From NCBI GenBank assembly GCA_009783205.1, contig WRHO01000007.1:1-62654 (forward strand): a stretch of 62,654 nucleotides of DNA, given 5' to 3'. Shown one piece after another: positions 27,588 through 35,395 of this stretch. A model generated the notes under the pieces. The model saw only the letters and a list, made by a program, of their open reading frames with translations. It was not told where the DNA came from and made no database searches. Positions within the stretch are counted from its first letter, which is position 1. Each line of letters opens with the position of its first letter. This DNA is from Oscillospiraceae bacterium (GTDB lineage: Bacteria > Bacillota > Clostridia > Oscillospirales > Ruminococcaceae). A program made the translations under genes and the position numbers.

Positions 27588-27624
27588 GAGCCTTTTGCGG
27601 CTCGGAAAGTATTGGCTGAAAATT
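27588..27624 (+). promoter_or_regulatory. hairpin plus GGAAAG leader motif before spoIIGA
   Basis: Hairpin GAGCC-TTTTGC-GGCTC (27588-27603) is directly followed by GGAAAG (27604-27609) and TATTGG, then the ATG at 27625. A TATAAT at 27562-27567 could be the -10 box upstream. It matches the leader layout at the histidine kinase, sigE and rplK. Confidence 0.5.
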
Positions 27625-28428
27625 ATGGGAGTTGTTTATATTGACCTTCTTATAATAATAAACCTATACATAACCTTCTTTCTTATAAAAGCAACGTCGG
27701 TATTCCTACACCGACAAATTACAACAAAAAGAGTATTGCTCGGCGCATTAGTCGGGGGGGCGTCTTCATTAATAATACTATTGCCGCCGCTTTTGTTTTT
27801 GTTCAACGCTTTAATTAAAATTGTAGTGGGTTCAATTATTGTATTAATTGCTTTCGGGTATAAAACCGGTTATGAATACATGAAAAATTCGTTGATTTTC
27901 ATAATAATCAATGTTGTTTTTGCGGGCTTCACCCTAATGCTGTGTTTTTTTGCCTCGCCTCTCGGAATGACGCATAATAACGGTATAGTGTACTTTAACA
28001 TTTCTTTTACCGTTTTGATTATCACAACAATATCTGCATATGTGTTAATACGTCTTTTGCGTTACGCAATTGACGCAAGGTCGGCGGGTGACCGCACATT
28101 CACGATAACCTTTACGCGCTCGGGAAAAACGGTAACGCTTTCCGCTTTGGCGGATACGGGAAATATGCTGACCGATTACTTTTCCGGTCTTCCCGTAATA
28201 ATATGTCCGCCTTTATTGTCCGATTTGGTTATGAGCGATAACAACAATGCGATACCACCGCGATTATTGCCGTATAACACAATATCATCTTCGGGGTTGA
28301 TTCCGGTATATAAAGCGGACGAGATTATTATTAAATCGGACAATATGCCCGATAAATCGGTCAAGGCATTAATCGGAATTTCCGAAAACGACGCCCCCGC
28401 AATTTTTAACCCAAAATTATTAATATGA
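27625..28428 (+). CDS. spoIIGA: SpoIIGA, pro-sigma-E processing aspartic protease
   Basis: This 267 aa protein has an N-terminal half of five predicted membrane helices (from VVYIDLLIIINLYITFFLIK) and a C-terminal protease domain with the catalytic motif ALADTGNMLTD. The end matches the SpoIIGA signature (VKALIGISENDAPAIFNPKLL). It cleaves the propeptide of sigma-E at the sporulation septum. I chose the ATG at 27625 because SpoIIGA proteins begin right at the first helix; an upstream frame from 27559 is only read-through. sigE follows 69 nt later, the standard spoIIG order. Its stop codon lies in the left arm of the sigE leader hairpin. Confidence 0.93.
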   Translation: MGVVYIDLLIIINLYITFFLIKATSVFLHRQITTKRVLLGALVGGASSLIILLPPLLFLFNALIKIVVGSIIVLIAFGYKTGYEYMKNSLIFIIINVVFAGFTLMLCFFASPLGMTHNNGIVYFNISFTVLIITTISAYVLIRLLRYAIDARSAGDRTFTITFTRSGKTVTLSALADTGNMLTDYFSGLPVIICPPLLSDLVMSDNNNAIPPRLLPYNTISSSGLIPVYKADEIIIKSDNMPDKSVKALIGISENDAPAIFNPKLLI

Positions 28429-28497
28429 GTCATGTATAACAGTATACCCCATAAAATGACATACCGTTATACGACTCGGAAAGGTATAGTTATAAAG
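28427..28497 (+). promoter_or_regulatory. long hairpin leader of sigE with CGGAAAGG motif
   Basis: An imperfect hairpin spans 28427-28477: GAGTC, GTATAAC and GTAT on the left pair with ATAC, GTTATAC and GACTC on the right, with small bulges. It is directly followed by GGAAAGG (28478-28484), TATAGTTATAAAG and the ATG at 28498. The spoIIGA stop codon (28426-28428) touches the left arm, so translation of spoIIGA could open the hairpin and couple sigE expression. Confidence 0.55.
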
Positions 28498-29214
28498 ATG
28501 AGTCAGTTGCAAAGATTATTAAAGAAGTTATTTGAAAAAATAAGGCTCGACAAAAAACAAAACGGCGTATTCTACATTAACGGGGCAGAGTCTCTCCCCC
28601 CACCATTGTCTAAGGAGGAAGAGGAAGCCGCGTTCGCCATGCTTTCCACCGATTTCACCACCGCGCGCGAAACGCTTATTGTTCATAATTTGCGGCTCGT
28701 TGTGTATATTGCCAAAAAATTTGAATCCACCGGAATAGGAATAGAAGACCTTATTTCAATAGGCACAATCGGTTTAATAAAAGCCGTTAATACGTTCAGT
28801 CCGGGAAAAAATATTAAATTAGCAACATACGCCTCACGCTGTATCGAAAATGAAATTCTTATGTATTTGCGGAAATCCAATCAATACAAGTATGAGATTT
28901 CAATTGATGAACCGCTCAACATTGATTGGGACGGGAACGAATTGTTGTTATCCGACGTTCTCGGTACGGAAAACGACGTTGTCAATATCAATATCGAAAA
29001 CGAGGTTGAGCGCAATTTGTTGCTTTCTGCAATCCATAATCTGAATCCCCGTGAACGTCAGATTATGGAGATGCGTTATGGTCTCGCGGGACATAAAGAA
29101 CGCACACAAAAAGAGGTTGCCGATGAGATAGGTATATCACAAAGTTATATTTCGCGCCTTGAAAAACGTATTATAAAGAGACTTAAGCGCGACTTAGAAC
29201 AATTATGCAGTTAA
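28498..29214 (+). CDS. sigE: sporulation sigma factor sigma-E (pro-form)
   Basis: This protein of about 238 aa is very close to sigma-E. It has a short amphipathic pro-sequence ([20 protein letters not shown]), then [19 protein letters not shown], region 2 with [20 protein letters not shown] and [22 protein letters not shown], and region 4 with [20 protein letters not shown]. It directs mother-cell gene expression early in sporulation after SpoIIGA cleaves the pro-sequence, expected near the VFYINGAE junction. I chose ATG 28498; a longer frame to 28432 runs backwards through the leader hairpin. Confidence 0.96.
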   Translation: MSQLQRLLKKLFEKIRLDKKQNGVFYINGAESLPPPLSKEEEEAAFAMLSTDFTTARETLIVHNLRLVVYIAKKFESTGIGIEDLISIGTIGLIKAVNTFSPGKNIKLATYASRCIENEILMYLRKSNQYKYEISIDEPLNIDWDGNELLLSDVLGTENDVVNINIENEVERNLLLSAIHNLNPRERQIMEMRYGLAGHKERTQKEVADEIGISQSYISRLEKRIIKRLKRDLEQLCS

Positions 29215-29305
29215 AACTTGTTTAGAGCTTTTTTACCCCCCGTTATCATGAGATTTGTATATATTATACAAATATAAAATAAATAAAAATATTTTGTTAG
29301 ACATA

Positions 29306-29334
29306 TTGACAAAACGATATTTTTTTGTTAATAT
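29306..29334 (+). promoter_or_regulatory. promoter of the sensory hydrogenase
   Basis: TTGACA (29306-29311) and TAATAT (29329-29334) are spaced by 17 bp, 36 nt before the start codon. The gene therefore has a transcription unit separate from spoIIGA-sigE. Confidence 0.75.
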
Positions 29335-29370
29335 GTATAGGCAACGTGAAAAACGGAGGAGGTATACTCA

Positions 29371-31149
29371 ATGCGTAAATTAGTATTAAGCGACGAAACA
29401 AATTGTACCGGTTGTAACAGATGTATGCGAGCTTGTCCCGTTGACGGAGCGAATATCGGGTATGAGGACGACGGGAAAATAAAGGTTCGAATTGACGACC
29501 AAAAGTGCATTGTATGCGGTTCTTGTATCGCCGCGTGTAAGCATGATTGCAGAGACTTTGAAGATGATACCGAGCGTTTCCTCGGTGATTTGAAAAACGG
29601 CGTTAAAATCTCGTTGTTCGCCGCACCCGCCAACAGGACGCAGGGTGGGGACGTCGATTCCGCAATCGGAGGAAGAATTATCACCTGGCTTAAAAGCTTA
29701 GGCGTTAATAAAATATACGACGTTTCGTTGGGCGCGGATATATGTACGTGGGGGCATATAAGATATATTCAAAAGTATAAGCCTAAAACGCTTATTACAC
29801 AACCCTGTCCCGCTATAGTCAATTACATATTGATTCATAAGCAGGAGTTGATGAAATATCTTTCGCCGGTACAAAGCCCCATGCTTTGTACAGCTATTTA
29901 TATGAAAAAATACTGTGGCATTAATGATAAAATTGCCGCGCTTTCTCCTTGTATAGCCAAAACACATGAATTTGAGTCGGCGGGGTATGTACATTATAAC
30001 GTCACTATGAAGAGGCTATATGATTATGTAGAACAAAACGGAATTACCCTTCCGAACGAAGATACTCCCTTTGACCACCCCGATTCCGAGCTCGGAAGGC
30101 TTTATTCTATGCCGGGCGGTTTAAAGGAAACGGTTGAGTTTTATCTCGGAAAGACGTTCCGCATTGACCAGTCGGAGGGGGCGGATATTGTATACAACGA
30201 TTTGGCGGAGTTTGCAAAACAACGAGAGGATAATCTTCCCGTTGTGTTCGATGTTTTAAATTGCCGCGAAGGGTGCAATATCGGTACCGGGTGTCGTCAC
30301 CGCAACCGCAACAGGTTTGAGGCGGCGGCTACAATGGAAAGACAAAGACGTGAGGTAATCGAATCGCGCGGCAAAGAAGGAACCGAAAAAGCGTATGCCG
30401 AATATGATAAAAAGCTTAGACTCGAGGATTTTACGAGGCGTTATACCCCGATAACTACGAAATCCTTGATTATAAGCGAGGCACAAATAGAAAAAGCATA
30501 TATTATGCTCGGTAAAGACGATGAGGAGAAAAGGCGAATCGACTGTTCCGCTTGCGGCTGTGACACCTGTTACGAGATGGCGCGTGAAATTGCATTAGGG
30601 CTGAATATACCGCAGAATTGTGTTTATAAATCGAGGTTGGATATATTAAAGTCACACGAAATGCTCTTTAATATTCAAAAGGACAGTTTAAAGGATATTA
30701 AACTCCTTCTAAATGACATGACCGAGATAAAAGGGCGTTCTGACGATATAGTGGATTTAATTGTCAGTGTTACCGACGCAATAGATGAATACACAAAAAT
30801 GTCGAGGGATATCGACTTTATCTCCTCAAATATCAATATAATCGCCGTCAATGCGTCTATTGAAGCCGCAAGAGCGGGGATTCACGGAAAATCATTTGCT
30901 ATTATTGCCGACGAGGTAAGAATGCTCGCCGGAAAATCACAGAAAACGGTAGCGCAAACCTCTGAAATTTCCGAAAACGCGTCTAAATCTGTTTCTTCCA
31001 TAAACGGTAAGATTTCAACCATTTCAGAGGAAATTGCACAAGCTTATGATGAAATAACGAGGGTTTATGATAACATCAAGCAAATCGTAAAGGGCGAACC
31101 CGATAATTCAGAAACTGATGAAATCAATAAACTAAGCAATAAACGCTAA
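29371..31149 (+). CDS. sensory [FeFe] hydrogenase fused to a chemoreceptor signalling domain
   Basis: This 592 aa soluble protein has two [4Fe-4S] ferredoxin motifs (CTGCNRCMRACP and CIVCGSCIAACKHDC), then an H-cluster domain with L1 TQPCPAI (ligand Cys146), L2 SPCIAKTHEF and L3 NCREGCNIGTGC. A further Fe-S motif DCSACGCDTC sits near residue 390, and a C-terminal methyl-accepting chemotaxis domain has the hairpin tip INIIAVNASIEAARAG and ADEVRMLAGKSQ. The proton-transfer Cys of catalytic enzymes is Pro here. This architecture fits the putative sensory (group C) hydrogenases. It may report H2 or redox state to CheA/CheW or a related partner, none of which is in the window. GGAGGAGG lies 9 nt before the ATG. 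Confidence 0.93.
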   Translation: MRKLVLSDETNCTGCNRCMRACPVDGANIGYEDDGKIKVRIDDQKCIVCGSCIAACKHDCRDFEDDTERFLGDLKNGVKISLFAAPANRTQGGDVDSAIGGRIITWLKSLGVNKIYDVSLGADICTWGHIRYIQKYKPKTLITQPCPAIVNYILIHKQELMKYLSPVQSPMLCTAIYMKKYCGINDKIAALSPCIAKTHEFESAGYVHYNVTMKRLYDYVEQNGITLPNEDTPFDHPDSELGRLYSMPGGLKETVEFYLGKTFRIDQSEGADIVYNDLAEFAKQREDNLPVVFDVLNCREGCNIGTGCRHRNRNRFEAAATMERQRREVIESRGKEGTEKAYAEYDKKLRLEDFTRRYTPITTKSLIISEAQIEKAYIMLGKDDEEKRRIDCSACGCDTCYEMAREIALGLNIPQNCVYKSRLDILKSHEMLFNIQKDSLKDIKLLLNDMTEIKGRSDDIVDLIVSVTDAIDEYTKMSRDIDFISSNINIIAVNASIEAARAGIHGKSFAIIADEVRMLAGKSQKTVAQTSEISENASKSVSSINGKISTISEEIAQAYDEITRVYDNIKQIVKGEPDNSETDEINKLSNKR

Positions 31150-32780
31150 ACAGTGTTTGCATTGCTTGGCATATAATGCCTAATATTCCCTATGAAAGTC
31201 AACGAAAGGTACACCAACGCGCCCGCCGCAGTTGACATAGCGAGTCTCAATATATCTCCGTAATTAACAAATGCGCGAAAATAACAAATGTAAGCGGTTC
31301 CGCCGCATAATACAGCGAATATCAACGGTTGTATTATGCGGCGGAGCAATTTTTGTTCATTATTTCCGAGAAGACCGCGTAAAATGAACATACCGACCAC
31401 AGATATGAATATATATGCTGCTACCGAGGCGATTGCCGCCCCGCTTACGTTTATTTGCGGGATTCGTATAAGCAAAAGATTTAAGCTCATTTTTATAACG
31501 GAACCCGCTATAATAAGCTTCACCTGTATATCCGACCTTCCGAATGCCATAAATATGCTGAAAAGCGTTCCGGCTAGTATTAAGAATACACCGCCCGCGC
31601 CTAAAATTATAAGAGGGGTTACCGAAGCCGCAACCTCGGCGGGCTTAGTGAAATACAAAAGTGATAAAACGGGTTTTGCCAATGCCGCTAACCCCACACA
31701 TATGGGCAACCCGACAATAAACGTCCCTTTGAACAAAAGCTGTACCGATTGTATTAGTTTTACGCGGTTGTTCGGGTTTTCATAATTTGCCGTTATTTCG
31801 GGGAGTGCGGATTTCGCAATCATTGCCGTAATCGCCGTTGTTATGGCAAAAATGGGGAGCGTTATACCGGTATAGCTTCCGTATATAAAGCCGCCTATAT
31901 CGGAAATTTCTTCGCCGCCGTGGATGCCGTAGGTAAAGTTATTGAGGAAAAATGCTTTATTATCGGCTATTACTGCGTTAATTGTTCCCGAAATTGTCAT
32001 TAAGTCGATAAACGGAAAAAGATTCATAGAAAGCGCGGCGAGCGTAATCGGGAGGGAATCGCTTATAATTGTCTTAATTATAATGCGTTTTCTTTGCGGG
32101 GGAGGGGAGTTATTTAATTCAAGTTGAGTGATTCCGTCGCTTCCGAGCCTTGTGCGAGCGAGCATAAATAATAAACCGCATAACTCGCTTATTGTCAAGC
32201 CGGCAATTGCCGCCGCCGCCGCATACGGCAACCCCTTCGGCAGAAACATCACCGCTAAAAGTATTCCCGCCACCGATTTGACAACCGCCTCTATAATTTG
32301 CGAAACGGCGGTCGGAATCATATTTGAGAGTCCTTCGTAATACCCTCTGTACACCGCCGCGAGGCTACAGAAGAAAAGCGACGGTGCTATAGTGAGCATT
32401 GCGGCGAGACTTGCCTGTGACCCCGCTATATAAACAGAAAAGGGCTTTGCTATAATAAATATTCCAACGCTCCCCGCTATACCTAAACCGAACGCGGCAA
32501 AAAGCCCCGCTTTGCGTATGCGTCGCACATTGTTATAATTTCCCGTTGCGGCGTTTTGTGCGGTAAGCCGCATTATTACCGTGGGCAATGCGGCGGCGGT
32601 TATCGCATATACCGGCGAAAAAAGGCTGAACGCCGTTGAAAAATAACCCATTCCGACGCCGCCGAGTATATTTGTCAAAGGGATTTTTAACGCCGCTCCT
32701 ACGAGCTTTGTAATAAGCATTGCCGTGAAAAGAATCGCCGCGTTTTTTATCATCTTATTGTTTTTTATTGCGTTATTCAT
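31146..32780 (-). CDS. SpoVB/MurJ-type polysaccharide flippase
   Basis: This 544 aa membrane protein has about 14 predicted helices and an MOP/MATE-like fold. It starts with KMIKNAAILFTAMLITKLVGAALKIPLTNILGG, typical of the SpoVB branch. Such proteins flip lipid-linked precursors such as lipid II; SpoVB is needed for spore cortex, while other members serve capsule or wall synthesis. Which role applies here is uncertain, although the sporulation genes nearby favour SpoVB. Its stop overlaps the stop of the sensory hydrogenase by 4 nt on the other strand. The upstream region carries the inverted-repeat element at 32805. Confidence 0.88.
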   Translation of the reverse strand: MNNAIKNNKMIKNAAILFTAMLITKLVGAALKIPLTNILGGVGMGYFSTAFSLFSPVYAITAAALPTVIMRLTAQNAATGNYNNVRRIRKAGLFAAFGLGIAGSVGIFIIAKPFSVYIAGSQASLAAMLTIAPSLFFCSLAAVYRGYYEGLSNMIPTAVSQIIEAVVKSVAGILLAVMFLPKGLPYAAAAAIAGLTISELCGLLFMLARTRLGSDGITQLELNNSPPPQRKRIIIKTIISDSLPITLAALSMNLFPFIDLMTISGTINAVIADNKAFFLNNFTYGIHGGEEISDIGGFIYGSYTGITLPIFAITTAITAMIAKSALPEITANYENPNNRVKLIQSVQLLFKGTFIVGLPICVGLAALAKPVLSLLYFTKPAEVAASVTPLIILGAGGVFLILAGTLFSIFMAFGRSDIQVKLIIAGSVIKMSLNLLLIRIPQINVSGAAIASVAAYIFISVVGMFILRGLLGNNEQKLLRRIIQPLIFAVLCGGTAYICYFRAFVNYGDILRLAMSTAAGALVYLSLTFIGNIRHYMPSNANTV

Positions 32781-32804
32781 ATGTTTGTCCCCCTATTATA
32801 ATGT

Positions 32805-32964
32805 ATACTCCTTAACCACTAAATATTACACCGTTTTTTGAATATTTTCCGTCATACTGCGTTGATTTTTTTCTTAAATATAAGCGTATATTCGCGAAAA
32901 AATCGCCTTGTCTGACAAAAAATATTCTGCGAAATCATTGCAAAATTTAGCAGTTAAGGAGTAT
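32805..32964. repeat. inverted-repeat element, copy B (MITE-like)
   Basis: The outer inverted repeats of 20 bp are ATACTCCTTAAC and CTAAAT on the left matching ATTTAG and GTTAAGGAGTAT on the right, with two mismatches. A second nested pair is GAATATTTT-cc-GTCA (32840-32854) with its complement (32913-32927). The core between them is the same as in the element at 21683-21788, on the opposite strand. It lies in the divergent region between the flippase gene and folC. Confidence 0.75.
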
Positions 32965-33032
32965 ATTTATAAATTTAGAAAAAAATGCTTGAAAAATAGT
33001 ATTTTATTGTTTATATAATTATAAAACCATGT

Positions 33033-33038
33033 TATAAT
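33033..33038 (+). promoter_or_regulatory. -10 box 6 nt before the folC-like start (leaderless)
   Basis: TATAAT ends 6 nt before the ATG at 33045. The -35 region is unclear (TTTATA at 17 bp spacing). There is no Shine-Dalgarno sequence, so the mRNA probably begins at or next to the start codon. Confidence 0.5.
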
Positions 33039-33044
33039 ATACAA

Positions 33045-33986
33045 ATGAGTATTAAATACATTCACGTAGCGGGAACAAACGGCAAAGGGAGCGTATGTGC
33101 ATTTATAGCCGATTCGCTTATTGCCGCGGGGAAGAAAACGGGAAAATTCACCTCGCCGCACGTTTTGGACATCGCCGAGCGAATAACGATAAACAATATC
33201 CCTATTTCACATAATACGTTGGAGCGATTATGCGGACAAATTGATTGCCCGCGAGAAACGCCGCAGTTTGAGCGGTTGATGAACGCGGCATTTATATACT
33301 TTGCGGAAAACGACGTTGAATACGCCGTAATAGAGACGGGGATAGGCGGGCTTAAGGATTGTACAAATAGAATAACTCCAATTATAAGTGTTATTACAAA
33401 AATTAGCCTTGACCATACCGAAATATTAGGCGAAACAATTGAGGAAATCGCGTTTCACAAGGCGGGGATTATAAAAGAGGGGGTACCCGTTGTTACCGAC
33501 CCGACCCAATCGGAGCGGGTTATGCGGGTTATCAAGGCGACGGCGACAAAAAAACGCGCGCGCCTGATTATTCCCGAGCAAAACGAAGGATTCAAACTCA
33601 ATATGGCGGGGAGGCATCAACAACACAATGCGGCAACTGCGGCGGCAACAATGCGGTGTTTGGGGGTTGCCCCTAATTTTTCAAAAACAAAACTCATAGC
33701 GAGGATGGAGGTTGTGAGTAAAAACCCGCTTATAATTGTTGACGGCGCGCATAACCACGACGGTATATGCGCGGTAACGGCGGAGTTTGATTCCCTCCCG
33801 CATAAAAATAAGGTTATTATAGAGGGGGAAATCCCATGTAAAAACTATCAAGCTTGCACAGAAGAGATTCGTTATGCTATAAAATTGGCAAAAGATATAG
33901 TCGGGGAGGATGGTGCCGTTTTAATTTGCGGTTCTCTCTATTTAGCGGGAGAAGCATTAAAAATATTAAAAGCCCGTAACTTTTAA
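33045..33986 (+). CDS. folC: short FolC-like folylpolyglutamate/dihydrofolate synthase
   Basis: This 313 aa Mur-ligase-family protein has the FolC P-loop YIHVAGTNGKGSVCAFIADSL, then TSPHV, IETGIGGLKDCTN, the SLDHTEILG motif and the IVDGAHNHDG motif that opens the C-terminal domain. FolC adds glutamate to folates. Typical members are about 420 aa and have about 40 residues before the P-loop; here the P-loop comes at once (an in-frame TAG at 32997 rules out a longer start) and the C-terminal domain is short. The chemistry may still work, since the core motifs are intact, but reduced or altered function is possible. The start appears leaderless. Confidence 0.8.
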   Translation: MSIKYIHVAGTNGKGSVCAFIADSLIAAGKKTGKFTSPHVLDIAERITINNIPISHNTLERLCGQIDCPRETPQFERLMNAAFIYFAENDVEYAVIETGIGGLKDCTNRITPIISVITKISLDHTEILGETIEEIAFHKAGIIKEGVPVVTDPTQSERVMRVIKATATKKRARLIIPEQNEGFKLNMAGRHQQHNAATAAATMRCLGVAPNFSKTKLIARMEVVSKNPLIIVDGAHNHDGICAVTAEFDSLPHKNKVIIEGEIPCKNYQACTEEIRYAIKLAKDIVGEDGAVLICGSLYLAGEALKILKARNF

Positions 33987-34010
33987 TTAAAGCTACAGGC
34001 TTTTATTTAT
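33968..34010. terminator. two-way terminator between folC and rplA
   Basis: AAAAGCC (33968-33974) pairs with GGCTTTT (33998-34004), with further GTA/TAC and CTTT/AAAG pairs inside. A and T tracts on both sides fit termination of both convergent transcripts. Confidence 0.8.
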
Positions 34011-34022
34011 ACATATATCATT

Positions 34023-34712
34023 TCAGACAAATTGTGAGGTATTAACCTTAACGCCGGGGCCCATTGTAGAAGCGAGCGTACAGCTTTTAACATAGGTTCC
34101 CTTTGCCGCGGCGGGTTTTGCCTTGACTACCGCTCCCATAAGCGTGTTAAAGTTTTCGCCGAGCTTTTCTTTGCCGAATGATGCTTTGCCTATAGGACAA
34201 TGAATAATATTCGTTTTATCGAGACGATATTCAATTTTACCGGCTTTAGCTTCCTTAACCGCTTTGGCGACATCGGGGGTTACAGTTCCCGCTTTTGGGT
34301 TAGGCATGAGTCCGCGAGGGCCAAGCACCTTACCGAGTTTACCCACCGTTCCCATCATATCGGGACTCGCTATAACAACATCGAAATCCATCCATCCGCC
34401 TTGAATCTTTGCGACGGTCTCTTCATCGGCAACATAGTCCGACCCCGCCTCTTCTGCATCTTTAATTTTATCGCCTTTGGTGAATACAATAGTACGCACG
34501 GTTTTACCGGTTCCGTTGGGGAGTACAATTGCTCCTCTAACCTGTTGGTCGGCATGACGAGAGTCAACGCCGAGTCTGATATGAATTTCAACCGTCTCGT
34601 CAAATTTTGCTTTTGCCGTTTTACATACAATGTCGAGTGCCTCTCCGGAATCGTAAAACTTTGATTGGTCAATGAGCTTTTCGCTCGCTCTGTAATTCTT
34701 GCCGTGTTTCAT
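34023..34712 (-). CDS. rplA: 50S ribosomal protein L1
   Basis: This 229 aa protein is normal for L1. It shows the start [15 protein letters not shown], then [24 protein letters not shown], and the L1 hallmark [22 protein letters not shown] in pieces. It binds 23S rRNA at the L1 stalk. It follows rplK in the same direction with a 70-nt gap and is the last gene of the operon. rplJ and rplL, which often follow, are not here. Confidence 0.97.
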   Translation of the reverse strand: MKHGKNYRASEKLIDQSKFYDSGEALDIVCKTAKAKFDETVEIHIRLGVDSRHADQQVRGAIVLPNGTGKTVRTIVFTKGDKIKDAEEAGSDYVADEETVAKIQGGWMDFDVVIASPDMMGTVGKLGKVLGPRGLMPNPKAGTVTPDVAKAVKEAKAGKIEYRLDKTNIIHCPIGKASFGKEKLGENFNTLMGAVVKAKPAAAKGTYVKSCTLASTMGPGVKVNTSQFV

Positions 34713-34782
34713 TAATAAAAAACCTCCTTGTGGTAAATAACGGCTCCTCGCCTCCCACTTATTTATAAGTTGATTGTGTCGG

Positions 34783-35208
34783 CTAATCTACTACTTCTAT
34801 TCCCATAGACCGCGCCGTTCCCGCAATCATAAGCATTGCGGTTTCTATACTCGATGCGTTCAAGTCGGGCATTTTTTGTTGTGCGATTGCCTCAACCTGT
34901 TGCTTGGTGATTTTTGCAACCTTGTTCCTGTTAGGCTCGCCCGACGCCTTGTCGATACCGCAAGCTTTTTTAATTAATACAGATGCGGGGGGAGTTTTAG
35001 TTATAAAAGTAAAACTCTTGTCCGCATATACGGTAATGACGACCGGGATAATCAACCCCGCATCGTTTTTTGTGCGCTCGTTGAAGTCTTTTGTAAACGC
35101 CATTATGTTTACTCCGTGTTGACCGAGCGCAGGACCGACGGGAGGAGCCGGAGTAGCTTTTCCCGCAGGAATTTGCAATTTAATATAACCCGCTATTTTT
35201 TGTGCCAT
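34783..35208 (-). CDS. rplK: 50S ribosomal protein L11
   Basis: This 141 aa protein has exactly the usual L11 length when started at 35208 ([20 protein letters not shown]). It includes [17 protein letters not shown] and the C-terminal [10 protein letters not shown]. It binds the GTPase-associated centre of 23S rRNA. A longer frame to 35235 reads through the leader element and is rejected. The start codon lies 3 nt after the 92-bp leader element shared with the GH3 gene, an unusual arrangement for a ribosomal gene. Confidence 0.97.
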   Translation of the reverse strand: MAQKIAGYIKLQIPAGKATPAPPVGPALGQHGVNIMAFTKDFNERTKNDAGLIIPVVITVYADKSFTFITKTPPASVLIKKACGIDKASGEPNRNKVAKITKQQVEAIAQQKMPDLNASSIETAMLMIAGTARSMGIEVVD

Positions 35209-35211
35209 ATC

Positions 35212-35303
35212 TATGACCATTCCTTTCCGAGGCACAAAACCTCTACAAATAAAAACCTATCCAGCTTCGGGGCGGCAGAGCCACCCCTGCCAGCTTTTAT
35301 TCA
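35212..35303 (-). promoter_or_regulatory. structured leader element, copy 2 (before rplK)
   Basis: Same layout as copy 1 at 16959-17050, 92 bp with four differences: outer pair GAATAAAA/TTTTATTT, GC hairpin with TCT loop, hairpin GAGG-TTTTGTG-CCTC, then CGGAAAGGAATGGTCATA, 3 nt, ATG. The differences from copy 1 are A/G and C/T changes that keep A-U, G-C or G-U pairing. It lies within the nusG-rplK gap (35304-35395 is otherwise AT-rich without a clear promoter). Confidence 0.7.
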
Positions 35304-35395
35304 AGCTTAATTACCTCTTCTTTTTACAAATAAATTCGCCCGTAAAAGCTATTGCGCGAAAAAATTTTTTCGGCGGTAAGCTTTTTTTGACATAC

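Noticed and set aside
27518-27625. Spo0A boxes before spoIIGA
   Set aside because: I looked for TTTGTCRAA-like boxes near the TATAAT at 27562 and found no convincing match.
35212-35303. L1-binding autoregulatory leader of rplKA
   Set aside because: The same element stands before a glycosidase gene, which makes a ribosomal-protein-specific control site unlikely as its only role.
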